64,000 nucleotides of DNA from TMED8 sp038125725. GTDB lineage: Bacteria; Pseudomonadota; Alphaproteobacteria; Rhodospirillales; Casp-alpha2. Shown one piece after another: positions 1 to 7,902 of the stretch. Each line of letters starts with the position of its first letter. Position 1 is the stretch's first letter. Where the stretch lies: the NCBI GenBank assembly GCA_038125725.1, contig JAYPEK010000001.1:124001-188000 (forward strand), given 5' to 3'. A program made the translations under genes and the position numbers. Under the pieces are notes generated by a model. The model was not told the DNA's origin, did not search any database, and saw nothing but the letters and a program-made list of their open reading frames with translations.

Positions 1-355
1 GGCAGTAGGTGTAACCGAAATAGACCAGCATGTACTTGCCGGCATAGGTCTTGTCGGTCACCGTCTGGCCGTTCATGTCGGTCAGCGTGAACGGTCCGCC
101 GATGGTCGGGCTGCCGGCGGATTTGGTCGCTTCCACCAGTTTTTCACCGACCTGGCCGAGGTTTTTCAGGTGCTTGCCGCTGGCGAAGATCAGCAGCCCG
201 GCACCGACGACGACGGCCAGCAGCAGCAGCCAGCCGCGAATCCCCTTTGTCGGCGGGGCCTTGGCGGGTGGCGCCGAATCGGCGGATTTCTCGGCCGCCT
301 TGCTCCCGGGCTCGCTCTTGGGTTCCGGTTTCTTTTCGGGATCGTTTTCGGCCAT
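1..355 (-). CDS. SCO1/SenC family copper chaperone, N-terminal part (cut by window edge)
   Basis: The first 118 residues of a SCO1/SenC/PrrC protein are visible. These are membrane-anchored, thioredoxin-fold copper chaperones that help assemble the CuA centre of cytochrome c oxidase. The N-terminus is a Lys/Pro/Glu-rich cytoplasmic stretch (residues 1-38), followed by one membrane segment at about 40-60. The start of the thioredoxin-like domain follows, with the family pattern GGPFTLTDMNGQ and then YFGYTYC. The last residue is the first Cys of the expected CxxxC copper site, and the second Cys lies outside the window. The ATG at 353-355 is divergent from cbiD with only about 44 bp between. 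Identity is clear from the GPFTL and YFGYT motifs. Copper binding cannot be checked here. Confidence 0.8.
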   Translation of the reverse strand, partial: MAENDPEKKPEPKSEPGSKAAEKSADSAPPAKAPPTKGIRGWLLLLAVVVGAGLLIFASGKHLKNLGQVGEKLVEATKSAGSPTIGGPFTLTDMNGQTVTDKTYAGKYMLVYFGYTYC

Positions 356-399
356 CCGCCGTACTCGTCAATGTCTTGCCAGGGGGCTACATTACCGCC

Positions 400-1482
400 A
401 TGGACGGTCGTAAACCAGAGGGAACGCTGAGAAAAGGCTGGACCACCGGCGCCTGTGCCACGGCGGCGGCGGCGGCGGCCTATGGTGCCTTGGAAAACGG
501 CGCCTTTGCCGACCCGGTCACCATTCGGCTGCCCGGCGGCGACACGCCAACGTTCGAGCTTGCGCGCAAGACCCATGGCGACGGCTGGGCCGAGGCCAGC
601 GTCATCAAGGATGCCGGCGACGATCCGGACGTCACTCACGGCGCCGAGGTGGTGGTGCGTGTCCAGCGCGGCCAGGCCGGGCAGGGTCTTCGGTTTCATG
701 CCGGTGACGGGGTCGGCACCGTCACCCTGCCGGGGCTGCCGCTGGAGGTGGGCGAGCCCGCCATCAACCCGGGCCCGCGCCGCATGCTGACCGAGAACCT
801 GACGGCTTTGGCGGCGGGCCGGCCGATCGATCTCGACATCACCGTTTCCATCCCCGGCGGCGAGGCGTTGGCACTGAAGACCATGAACGGCCGTCTCGGC
901 ATCAAGGGCGGGCTTTCGGTGCTCGGCACCACCGGCATCGTCGTTCCCTATTCCTGCGCGTCGTGGATTCATTCCATCCATCGCGGCATCGATGTGGCGC
1001 GCGCCACCGGCATCGACCATATCGCCGCCGCCACCGGTTCCACCTCGGAAGCCGCCGTCAGGGACATCTACGGGCTTTCCGACCAGGCGCTGATCGACAT
1101 GGGGGATTTTGCCGGCGGGCTCTTGAAATACCTGCGCCGCCATCCGGTGGCGCGGCTGACGCTGGCCGGTGGGTTCGGCAAGCTGAGCAAGCTGGCGCAG
1201 GGGCATATGGACCTGCATTCGTCGCGCTCCAGCGTAGACATGGCGGACCTGGCGGAGACCGCCCGGCGCGCCGGCGCCGACGCGGATGCGGTCACCGCCA
1301 TCGCCACCGCAAATACCGCCATGCAGGCGCTGCAGATCGCCGACGCGGCCGGCATCAAACTCGCCGACGCCATCGCCGCCCGGGCGCGGGGCGCCGCCAT
1401 GGCGGTGCTGGCCGGCGGCACGGCGGTGGAGGTCCTGGTATTCACCCGCAAGGGCGAGCTCACCGGCCGGGCGGAGGCCTGA
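400..1482 (+). CDS. cbiD: Cobalt-precorrin-5B C1-methyltransferase CbiD
   Basis: This 360-residue protein has the length and N-terminal signature of CbiD: a KGWTTGACATAAAAAA segment at residues 13-28, followed by the Gly-rich core. CbiD methylates C1 of cobalt-precorrin-5B during corrin-ring contraction in the oxygen-independent B12 pathway. The reading frame is open further upstream, but the ATG at 400 puts the conserved KGWTTG motif at the usual distance from the N-terminus, so I chose it. It ends 1 nt before the cobK start, so the two genes form a rightward operon that converges with the main cob operon. CbiD is diagnostic of the anaerobic (early cobalt insertion) branch. Confidence 0.92.
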   Translation: MDGRKPEGTLRKGWTTGACATAAAAAAYGALENGAFADPVTIRLPGGDTPTFELARKTHGDGWAEASVIKDAGDDPDVTHGAEVVVRVQRGQAGQGLRFHAGDGVGTVTLPGLPLEVGEPAINPGPRRMLTENLTALAAGRPIDLDITVSIPGGEALALKTMNGRLGIKGGLSVLGTTGIVVPYSCASWIHSIHRGIDVARATGIDHIAAATGSTSEAAVRDIYGLSDQALIDMGDFAGGLLKYLRRHPVARLTLAGGFGKLSKLAQGHMDLHSSRSSVDMADLAETARRAGADADAVTAIATANTAMQALQIADAAGIKLADAIAARARGAAMAVLAGGTAVEVLVFTRKGELTGRAEA

Positions 1483-1483
1483 G

Positions 1484-2224
1484 ATGACGCGGCTCCTGAT
1501 TCTCGGCGGCACGGCGGAGGCGCGCGCGCTCGCCGCCGGCGCCGATGCGCTATCACCGGAAATCGAGGTCATCACCTCATGGGCGGGACGGACCGGCCGC
1601 CAGCCCGACCTGCCCGGCCGCGCCCGCATCGGCGGTTTCGGCGGCGCCGAGGGCCTCGGCGACTATTTGCGGTCCGAGGCCGTCGACCTCGTCGTCGACG
1701 CCACCCATCCCTTCGCCCGGGTGATTTCCGCCAACGCCCGCGACGCCTGCGACGCGGCCGGCGTGGCGCGCCTCCAATTGGTGCGGCCGGCCTGGAAGCT
1801 GCCGGCGGAAACCAATTGGATCGCGGTTCCCGACCTGGAAACGGCGGCGGCGAAAGTGCAAGAGATCGCGTCGCGCGCCTTCCTCACCACCGGCAAGCAG
1901 ACCGTCGAGGCCTTTTCCGGCGTCACCGGGGTGTGGTTCCTGGTGCGGCTGATCGACCCGCCGCCGGCCCCGTTGCCGCTTGCCGCCTACGAGGTCACCA
2001 CAGGCCGCCCGCCCTATGCGCTGGAGACCGAGCGCGCGCTGATGGCCGATCACCGCATCGACGCGGTCGTCACCAAGGCGTCCGGTGGCACGCTGCCGGC
2101 GAAGATCGTCGCCGCCAACGAATTGGGGCTTCCAATAATCGGTGTAGCGCCGCCGCCACCGCAACCGGGCGACCGGGCGCCGGACGTCGAGGCGGCTTTA
2201 AGCTGGATCGCGGATCGGCTTTAG
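1484..2224 (+). CDS. cobK: Precorrin-6A / cobalt-precorrin-6A reductase (CobK/CbiJ)
   Basis: A 246-residue CobK/CbiJ reductase. It uses NAD(P)H to reduce the precorrin-6A macrocycle (or its cobalt form). Visible family features are the N-terminal LILGGTAEAR nucleotide-binding loop, the VDATHPFA motif around residue 70 and the VTKASGG segment near residue 205. The start codon is 1 nt after the cbiD stop. Its stop codon overlaps the stop of the convergent cobM gene within four bases (2221-2224), so there is no room for a separate terminator between the two transcripts. With CbiX and CbiD nearby, its real substrate is probably cobalt-precorrin-6A. Confidence 0.92.
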   Translation: MTRLLILGGTAEARALAAGADALSPEIEVITSWAGRTGRQPDLPGRARIGGFGGAEGLGDYLRSEAVDLVVDATHPFARVISANARDACDAAGVARLQLVRPAWKLPAETNWIAVPDLETAAAKVQEIASRAFLTTGKQTVEAFSGVTGVWFLVRLIDPPPAPLPLAAYEVTTGRPPYALETERALMADHRIDAVVTKASGGTLPAKIVAANELGLPIIGVAPPPPQPGDRAPDVEAALSWIADRL

Positions 2225-2979
2225 GCTTTCGGCCTGAGCACGTGGTGGTGGTCGGCGGCGTAGAGACGGGAATCGTCGAAGTCGTCGGGCGCCAGCACGC
2301 GGCCGACCATGATCAGCGCCGTGCGGGTGATGCCGGTGGCCTTGACCTTGTCGCGGATGTCGGAGAGCCGGCCCTCGATGATCAACTCGTCCGGCCAACC
2401 GACGCGGTAGGCGACGGCCACCGGGCAGTCCTCGCCATAGTGGGGGACGAGCTCGCGCACCACCTTGGCCAGGTTGTTGACCGAGAGATGAATGGCGAGC
2501 GTCGCGCCGCTCTTGCCGAGCGTCTCCAGGTCCTCGCCCGCCGGCATGCCGGACGAACGGACCGCCGTGCGGGTCAGGATGATGGTCTGGCTGACGCCGG
2601 CCAGCGTCAGCTCCTTTTTCATCGACGCGGCGGCGGCGGCGTAGGCCGAAACACCCGGCGTCACGTTATAGTCGATGCCGAGCGCATCCAGGCGCCGAAT
2701 CTGTTCGGCGATGGCGCCATAAAGCGACGGATCGCCGGAATGTACGCGGGCCACGTCCTGACCGTTGGCATGGGCGGCCTCGATTTCGGCGATGATGGCG
2801 TCGAGATCCATCGGCGCGGTGTCGATGACCCGCGCGTCGGGCCGCGCTTCCGCCAGCACCGCTTCCGGCACCAGCGATCCCGCATAGAGGACCACCGGCG
2901 CCTCGCGGATCAGGTTGAGGCCGCGCACGGTGATCAGGTCGGGCGCGCCGGGACCGGCGCCGATGAAATGTACGGTCAC
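2221..2979 (-). CDS. cobM: Precorrin-4 / cobalt-precorrin-4 C11-methyltransferase (CobM/CbiF)
   Basis: A 252-residue SAM-dependent tetrapyrrole methylase. The first motif, HFIGAGPGAPDLITVRG, is the typical N-terminal SAM-binding loop of the family. The LYAGSLVPEAVL stretch and the VHSGDPSLYGAIAEQ motif are characteristic of the C11 enzyme (CobM/CbiF) rather than of the other methylases. It is the last gene of the leftward cob operon, 19 nt after the unknown secreted-protein gene. The enzyme methylates C11 of (cobalt-)precorrin-4, the step that precedes CbiG/CbiD action in the early-cobalt route. Confidence 0.93.
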   Translation of the reverse strand: MTVHFIGAGPGAPDLITVRGLNLIREAPVVLYAGSLVPEAVLAEARPDARVIDTAPMDLDAIIAEIEAAHANGQDVARVHSGDPSLYGAIAEQIRRLDALGIDYNVTPGVSAYAAAAASMKKELTLAGVSQTIILTRTAVRSSGMPAGEDLETLGKSGATLAIHLSVNNLAKVVRELVPHYGEDCPVAVAYRVGWPDELIIEGRLSDIRDKVKATGITRTALIMVGRVLAPDDFDDSRLYAADHHHVLRPKA

Positions 2980-2998
2980 GTTCGCCGGTCCCCGCCCA

Positions 2999-3517
2999 TT
3001 ACCGCGTCACCACGTCGCGCAGAATATCCAGCACCACGCCCGTCGCCTCGTGGATCAGCACCACGTCGGCACCGGCGATCACCCGTTCGGTGCCGTCCTT
3101 GGCGGGGGGCAGTTCGCTTTGCAGGTCCGCCGGCAGGTCGCGTTTCGCCAAGCCCGGCGGCAGACGGCCGTTGCGCTCCAGTTGCCGTTGCAGGCCGGGC
3201 GGCAGCGACTTCTTCTTGGCCAGGCCCGGCGGCAGGCCCTTCTTCTTGCCCTTGTTCTTGTTGCCTTTGTCCTTGGCGCCCTTGCCGCCCCGGTCCGCGT
3301 CGCCCGCGTCGTCGGAAACGGTATCGACGGCGGTGGCGCTGCGGCCGAAGAATTTCTCGATGATCGCCTTTTCGGCGGCGTCGAACAGCACCTGGCCGAC
3401 GGTCTCCAGCGCGCCCGGCGCACCGGTGACGGTACGCGGCGGCGGCGGCGTTTGTGCCCAGGCGGGCAGGGCCAGCAACAACGCGGCCCCCAGAAGCAAT
3501 CCTCGTGTCATGCGCAT
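2999..3517 (-). CDS. Exported protein of unknown function with LPPGL repeats, inside the cob operon
   Basis: I do not recognise this family. The protein (172 residues from the ATG at 3517; a second ATG at 3511 is equally possible) has a clear Sec signal peptide ending near PAWAQ. A Lys/Gly-rich stretch (about residues 90-112) follows, then three copies of an LPPGL motif separated by basic segments, and a final hydrophobic VVLIHEATGVVLDIL tail. An AAGGAG ribosome site lies just upstream. The gene sits 7 nt after cbiG-cobJ and 19 nt before cobM, so it is co-transcribed with B12 enzymes, yet it is exported. LPPG-type motifs also occur in small periplasmic proteins such as the RcnB group, which would hint at metal homeostasis. 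That is only a guess. Confidence 0.7.
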   Translation of the reverse strand: MRMTRGLLLGAALLLALPAWAQTPPPPRTVTGAPGALETVGQVLFDAAEKAIIEKFFGRSATAVDTVSDDAGDADRGGKGAKDKGNKNKGKKKGLPPGLAKKKSLPPGLQRQLERNGRLPPGLAKRDLPADLQSELPPAKDGTERVIAGADVVLIHEATGVVLDILRDVVTR

Positions 3518-3524
3518 GGTCTCC

Positions 3525-5342
3525 TTATTCGCCCCCTTGTTCATCCCCACCCGACATCTTAGCGGCGTAACCGCGCGGCGTGTAGACCCAGGCGCGGGTG
3601 CCGCGCTGGATATGCCGCGCCTGGCTGTTGCCGATCAGCACCAGGGTCAGCATGTCGACCCGGTCGGGCTCCAGCTCGTCCAGGCGGATGACGGTGAGCG
3701 TCTCGCCGTCGCGGCCCAGGTTGCGGCCCAGGATCACCGGCGTTGCCGCCGGCCGGTGGCGCAGCATGGAGTCGCGTGCGGCCACGAGCTGGGTGCGGCG
3801 GCGCTTGGAGACCGGATTGTAGAGCGCGACGATGAAATCGCCCGCCGCGGCGGCTTCCAGACGGTTCTCGATCACCTCCCAGGGGGTGAGGAGGTCCGAC
3901 AGCGACACCGTGCAGAAATCATGACCGATGGGCGCGCCCATGCGCGCGGCGGCGGCCTGGATGGCGGAAACGCCCGGCTCGACCCGAATGTCGAGGCGGT
4001 TCCAGTCGGCCCGGTCCTCGCGGTCCAGGAGCTCGAACGCCAGCGTCGCCAGCGCATAGATGCCGGCGTCGCCGGAACTGACCAGGGCCACGTGATTGCC
4101 CTCGGCGGCGCGCTCCAGCGCGATGCGCACCCGCGCCTCTTCCTGGGCGAGCTGCGAATCGTGGCGCGGCTTGCCGCGAATGACGTCTTCGATCAGGTCC
4201 AGGTAGAGCCCGTAGCCGACCACCTCGTCGGCGCCGGCCAGCGCGCGCGTCACGGCCGGCGTGCGCCAGGCGGCGGCGCCCGGGCCGATGCCGACCACCG
4301 TCAGCCGGCCGCGCTTGCGGCCGGTCTGTTTGGCGTCGATGCCGGCGTTGGCCAGTCCGACGGCGCAGGTGGCGCGGTGGGATTTATGTTTCGCCACCAA
4401 CAGCTCGCCCTTGTGCCCGACGGCAGCCAGCGCCGCGCCCTCGGCGACGCCATGGCAGCCGACCTCGGCGAAGACCACGTCGGACGGATTTTGGAGGCGC
4501 GGCGTCTCGGCCTCCAACTCGGCGGCGGTAAAGAACCGCGCCGGCACGCCGAAATGCTTGGCGGCGGCGTGCACGGCCGCCTCGTCGGCTTTCACGTCGA
4601 TCGAGACGACGCAGGCAATGGCACCGGCGGCCAGGCCGGCTTCCGCCAGCGTCGCTTCGGCGAGCGCGATCACCTCGGCCGGGTCGCAGTCCCGTTCGCA
4701 GCCGAGCCCTAACGCCAGCACCGGCGGGTGCAGGACAAGTTCGTCGGCGCCGCCGGCGCCCGCCTTGTGGGTGACGGCAATGGCGGGCTCGGCGTCGTCG
4801 GCAAACGTCAGGCCGCTCTCGGTAAGCCATTCGGCGTCGCCGCTCTCGATCCGGAGGCCGACCGGCGCGCCGGTGAGCAAGGCGGCGGCCACCGGTTTCG
4901 CGGCTTCCTGATTGGCGACGCTCCAGCCGGCGGGCGGATCGTCAAGCGCCACGCCGAGCGACAGGTCGCCGGCGGTGGTGATCGCCGCCGGCACGCCAAG
5001 GGCGTCGGATATCAGGGCGGCCAGCCGGTTGGCGCCCCGGTGCCCGCCCAGCAGCGGCACCACGGCGCTGCCGTCCTGCGCCAGCGCCAGGACCGGCGGT
5101 TCCGAGCGTTTGTCCGAGAGCAAGGGCGCGAGGGCGCGGATCAGGATGCCCGCCGCGCAGACGCCGACGATGGTCCGGCCTTCCAAAAACAGCGCGCGCA
5201 GGTGCTCCATGGTGTCGGCGAAGGCGAAGTCGGCGCCGGTAACACGCGCCGCCAGGCCGTGCACCTCGGCGCCGGCCAGCGGCAGCCGCCTGGCCAGTTC
5301 GAGCCCGTCCTGGGTGAGGACGACGATGGCCGGGCCGCTCAT
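3525..5342 (-). CDS. cbiG-cobJ: CbiG-CobJ fusion: cobalt-precorrin-5A hydrolase / precorrin-3B C17-methyltransferase
   Basis: This 605-residue protein joins two B12 enzymes. Residues 1 to about 340 match CbiG, which opens the delta-lactone of cobalt-precorrin-5A and releases acetaldehyde. Visible landmarks are GVCAAGILIRALAPLL, PLLGGHRGANRLA and the C-terminal GLGCERDC block. From about residue 345 a complete SAM methylase of the CobJ/CbiH type begins (VVGIGPG loop, VVGYGLYLDLI, SSGDAGIYALATLAFEL, ALYNPVSKRR), responsible for C17 methylation and ring contraction. The ATG at 5342 overlaps the cobI stop by four bases. A CbiG partner implies that CobJ works on a cobalt-containing intermediate, since aerobic pathways have no CbiG step. 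Confidence 0.93.
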   Translation of the reverse strand: MSGPAIVVLTQDGLELARRLPLAGAEVHGLAARVTGADFAFADTMEHLRALFLEGRTIVGVCAAGILIRALAPLLSDKRSEPPVLALAQDGSAVVPLLGGHRGANRLAALISDALGVPAAITTAGDLSLGVALDDPPAGWSVANQEAAKPVAAALLTGAPVGLRIESGDAEWLTESGLTFADDAEPAIAVTHKAGAGGADELVLHPPVLALGLGCERDCDPAEVIALAEATLAEAGLAAGAIACVVSIDVKADEAAVHAAAKHFGVPARFFTAAELEAETPRLQNPSDVVFAEVGCHGVAEGAALAAVGHKGELLVAKHKSHRATCAVGLANAGIDAKQTGRKRGRLTVVGIGPGAAAWRTPAVTRALAGADEVVGYGLYLDLIEDVIRGKPRHDSQLAQEEARVRIALERAAEGNHVALVSSGDAGIYALATLAFELLDREDRADWNRLDIRVEPGVSAIQAAAARMGAPIGHDFCTVSLSDLLTPWEVIENRLEAAAAGDFIVALYNPVSKRRRTQLVAARDSMLRHRPAATPVILGRNLGRDGETLTVIRLDELEPDRVDMLTLVLIGNSQARHIQRGTRAWVYTPRGYAAKMSGGDEQGGE

Positions 5343-6046
5343 TCGCCGGCCTCGCCCGCGTCGGCACGGATCAAGATCATGGAGAAATAGGGCGCCTTGG
5401 CTTTGTCCAGATCGGCCAGCGCCACGATGCGCTGATTGGTCATGGAGGCGTGCTCGACATAATGCGCATTGGCCGAAAGCCCCAGCCGCTCGATCACCCG
5501 GCGTACCTTATCCAGGTGGCGGCCGACCTTCATCACCGCCACCGCGGCGGAGGCCTTGATGCGCGCTTCCAGTTCGTCCTCGGGAAGCGGTCCGGGCAGG
5601 ATGGTCAGCACTTCGTTCCTGGAGACCAGCGGCACGCCGGCCGCCGCCGCGCAGGCGCCCAGCGACGAAACGCCGGGCACCACCCGTGCCTCGAAGTCGC
5701 CGGCCAGCCGCGCGAACAGGTACATGAAAGAGCCATAGAGGAACGGATCACCCTCACAGAGCACCGCCACGTCGCGCCCGGCTTCCAGGTGCGCGCCGAT
5801 TTCCTGGGCGTAGTGGTCGTAGACGTCGTGGGCGGGGAAGTTGCCCGGCACCATTGGGGTCCTGACGGCGATCTCGGTCTTGCCGTCGGGGATGTGCGGT
5901 TCGGCGATGGCGCGCGCCAGGCTGTCGCCGGTATCCGGTGCCGGATAGGCGAGGACCGGCGCTGCCTCAATGATGCGCAGCGCCTTCAGGGTAATCAGTT
6001 CCGGATCGCCGGGCCCGACGCCTAGCCCGTAGAGGATACCGCTCAT
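5339..6046 (-). CDS. cobI: Precorrin-2 / cobalt-precorrin-2 C20-methyltransferase (CobI/CbiL)
   Basis: A 235-residue tetrapyrrole methylase. The N-terminus carries the LYGLGVGPGDPELITLKA motif typical of CobI/CbiL, and the LCEGDPFLYGSFMYLF block follows near residue 100. It methylates C20 of precorrin-2 or its cobalt complex, the first committed corrinoid methylation. I chose the ATG at 6044-6046 because it places the SAM-binding loop at the N-terminus; the frame is open much further upstream inside cobL. The start overlaps the cobL stop by four bases (ATGA type), and the gene's own stop overlaps the cbiG-cobJ start, so translation is probably coupled. Confidence 0.92.
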   Translation of the reverse strand: MSGILYGLGVGPGDPELITLKALRIIEAAPVLAYPAPDTGDSLARAIAEPHIPDGKTEIAVRTPMVPGNFPAHDVYDHYAQEIGAHLEAGRDVAVLCEGDPFLYGSFMYLFARLAGDFEARVVPGVSSLGACAAAAGVPLVSRNEVLTILPGPLPEDELEARIKASAAVAVMKVGRHLDKVRRVIERLGLSANAHYVEHASMTNQRIVALADLDKAKAPYFSMILIRADAGEAGE

Positions 6047-7263
6047 GGTTTTTCCGTCCGCAATTGCCAGACCTCCATCATCGGCCGCAGGCCCGAAAGC
6101 CGCCCGACCTTGTCTTCGCGCGCCACCGAAAGCCGCGTCATCTCGCCGCCGTGGGCGTCGCGGAAATGGATCAGCGCATGTTGTGCCTCGAGCGTCACCG
6201 CATTGGCGACCATGCGCCCGCCGCGCTTGAGCGATTGCCAGCAGGCGTCGAGCACGTCGGCGTTGGAAACGCCGCCGCCGACGAAGATGGCATCGGGGGC
6301 GCCCTCGATTCCTTGCAGCGCCGCCGGTGCATGGCCTTCGACCACCTGGAGGCCCGGCACGCCGAGGTCGGCGGCATTGGCACGGATGTAGGAAAGCCGC
6401 TTGGCGTCGCGTTCGATGGCGACGGCCTTGGCCTGGGGTTCCAGGCGCAGCCATTCGATGGCGACGGTGCCGGATCCGGCACCCACATCCCAAAGCGTCT
6501 CGCCGGCCAGCGGCGCCAGGGCTGCGATGGTGGCGGCGCGGACCTCGCGCTTGGTGACCATGTTGTCGTGCTGGAAGGCGGCTTCCGGCAGGCCCGGCGC
6601 GCGCGACCAGAAGATAGCGTCCGGCCCGGCGACGCATTCCACGGCGACGGTATTGAGCGCCGCCGTCTCTTGCTGGGTCCAGGCGGCAGCGGTGCCGTCG
6701 ATGCGGCTTTCATTGTCGCCGCCCAGATGTTCCAGGACGGTGAGGCGGCTCTCGCCGAAGCCCTTGGCGGTCAGCAGCACCGCCAGCTTGGCCGGCGTGG
6801 TGCCGTCCCAGGTGAGCAGCAGCAGTTTGGCGCCCGGGCGCAGATAAAGGTTCACCACCTCCAGCGGGCGGCCGTGCACGGTCAGGCACTCGGCGTCGGG
6901 GATCGACCAGCCCATGCGCGCGGCGGCGAGCGAAAAGGCGCCGGGGGCGGGGATGATGGTCACCGCCTCGATGCCGAATTTGCGCGCCAGGATGGAGCCG
7001 GCGCCGAAATTCATCGGATCGCCCGACGCCAGGACAACGACGCGCTTGCCCTCATGGCCACGAATGGCCTCGACGCCAGCGGCAAAATCCTTGCCCCAGC
7101 CGATCTTTTCGGCGGCGTGGCCGGAAACCTTTTCCAGGTGCCGCTCGCCGCCGACCAGAACCTCGGCCATGTCGATGGCGGCGCGCGCCTCGGTGCCGAG
7201 CCCGGCGAGGCCGTCCTCGCCGATGCCGACGATGGTCAGCCAATGGGCCTTGCGGGCGCTCAT
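6043..7263 (-). CDS. cobL: Precorrin-6B C5,15-methyltransferase (decarboxylating) CobL (CbiE-CbiT fusion)
   Basis: A 406-residue bifunctional enzyme. Residues 1 to about 205 form a CbiE-type SAM methylase (LTIVGIGEDGLAGLG; VVVLASGDPMNFGAGS). The C-terminal part is a CbiT-type Rossmann methyltransferase with the motif I sequence LWDVGAGSGTVAIEW and the FVGGGVSNADVL block. CobL methylates C5 and C15 and decarboxylates the C12 acetate. The ATG at 7263 overlaps the cobH stop by four bases. The upstream in-frame extension inside cobH has no recognisable domain and was left out. Confidence 0.93.
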   Translation of the reverse strand: MSARKAHWLTIVGIGEDGLAGLGTEARAAIDMAEVLVGGERHLEKVSGHAAEKIGWGKDFAAGVEAIRGHEGKRVVVLASGDPMNFGAGSILARKFGIEAVTIIPAPGAFSLAAARMGWSIPDAECLTVHGRPLEVVNLYLRPGAKLLLLTWDGTTPAKLAVLLTAKGFGESRLTVLEHLGGDNESRIDGTAAAWTQQETAALNTVAVECVAGPDAIFWSRAPGLPEAAFQHDNMVTKREVRAATIAALAPLAGETLWDVGAGSGTVAIEWLRLEPQAKAVAIERDAKRLSYIRANAADLGVPGLQVVEGHAPAALQGIEGAPDAIFVGGGVSNADVLDACWQSLKRGGRMVANAVTLEAQHALIHFRDAHGGEMTRLSVAREDKVGRLSGLRPMMEVWQLRTEKP

Positions 7264-7889
7264 TTCGGTGCGTCCAGCAGCAATGCGTTGACCGCCGCCG
7301 CCGCCATGGCGCTGCCGCCGAGCCGGCCCCTGAGAGTCACGAACGGCACGTCGCCGGCATGTTCGATCAATGCATCCTTGCTTTCGGCGGCGCCGACGAA
7401 GCCGACCGGGAAGCCCAGGATCAGGGCGGGTTTCGGCGCGCCTTCGCCGAGCAGTTCCAGCAATCGGAACAGCGCCGTCGGCGCATTGCCGAAGACCGCG
7501 ACGGCACCTTCCAGCCCCTCCAGCCAAAACTCCACCGCCGCCGCCGAACGCGTGTTGGCGCGATCCTTCGCCAGTGCCGGTGTCGCCGTGTCGTTAAGCG
7601 TGCAGCGGACCTCGTTGCCGGCGGGAAGCCGCGCCTTCATGATGCCGGCGCCGACCATTTCCGCATCCACGTAGATGGGCTTGCCGGCGCCGATGGCGGC
7701 ATGGCCCGCCGCCGCCGCATCGCCGCCCCAGGCGAGGTCCGGGACGATATCGGGTTGGCCGCAGGCATGCACGACCCGCTCGGCCATCGGCACCAGGCTT
7801 TCGGGGACGCGCGAGAAATCGCAAGCCGCCCGCAGCATGGCGAAGGACTGCCGGTAGATCGCATCCGGATCGCGCAGGTAGTCGAACAT
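7260..7889 (-). CDS. cobH: Precorrin-8X / cobalt-precorrin-8 methylmutase (CobH/CbiC)
   Basis: A 209-residue methylmutase that moves a methyl group from C11 to C12, giving hydrogenobyrinate or cobyrinate. Family features are the DPDAIYRQSF N-terminus, the VDAEMVGAGI segment around residue 75, and the ILGFPVGFVGAAESKDAL active-site block near residues 155-172. The ATG at 7887-7889 was chosen because the open frame upstream runs through the His-rich end of cbiX and gives a low-complexity sequence of no known family. The start is 13 nt after the cbiX stop, and the end overlaps cobL. Confidence 0.93.
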   Translation of the reverse strand: MFDYLRDPDAIYRQSFAMLRAACDFSRVPESLVPMAERVVHACGQPDIVPDLAWGGDAAAAGHAAIGAGKPIYVDAEMVGAGIMKARLPAGNEVRCTLNDTATPALAKDRANTRSAAAVEFWLEGLEGAVAVFGNAPTALFRLLELLGEGAPKPALILGFPVGFVGAAESKDALIEHAGDVPFVTLRGRLGGSAMAAAAVNALLLDAPK

Positions 7890-7902
7890 CGCCCGCGTCC
7901 GG

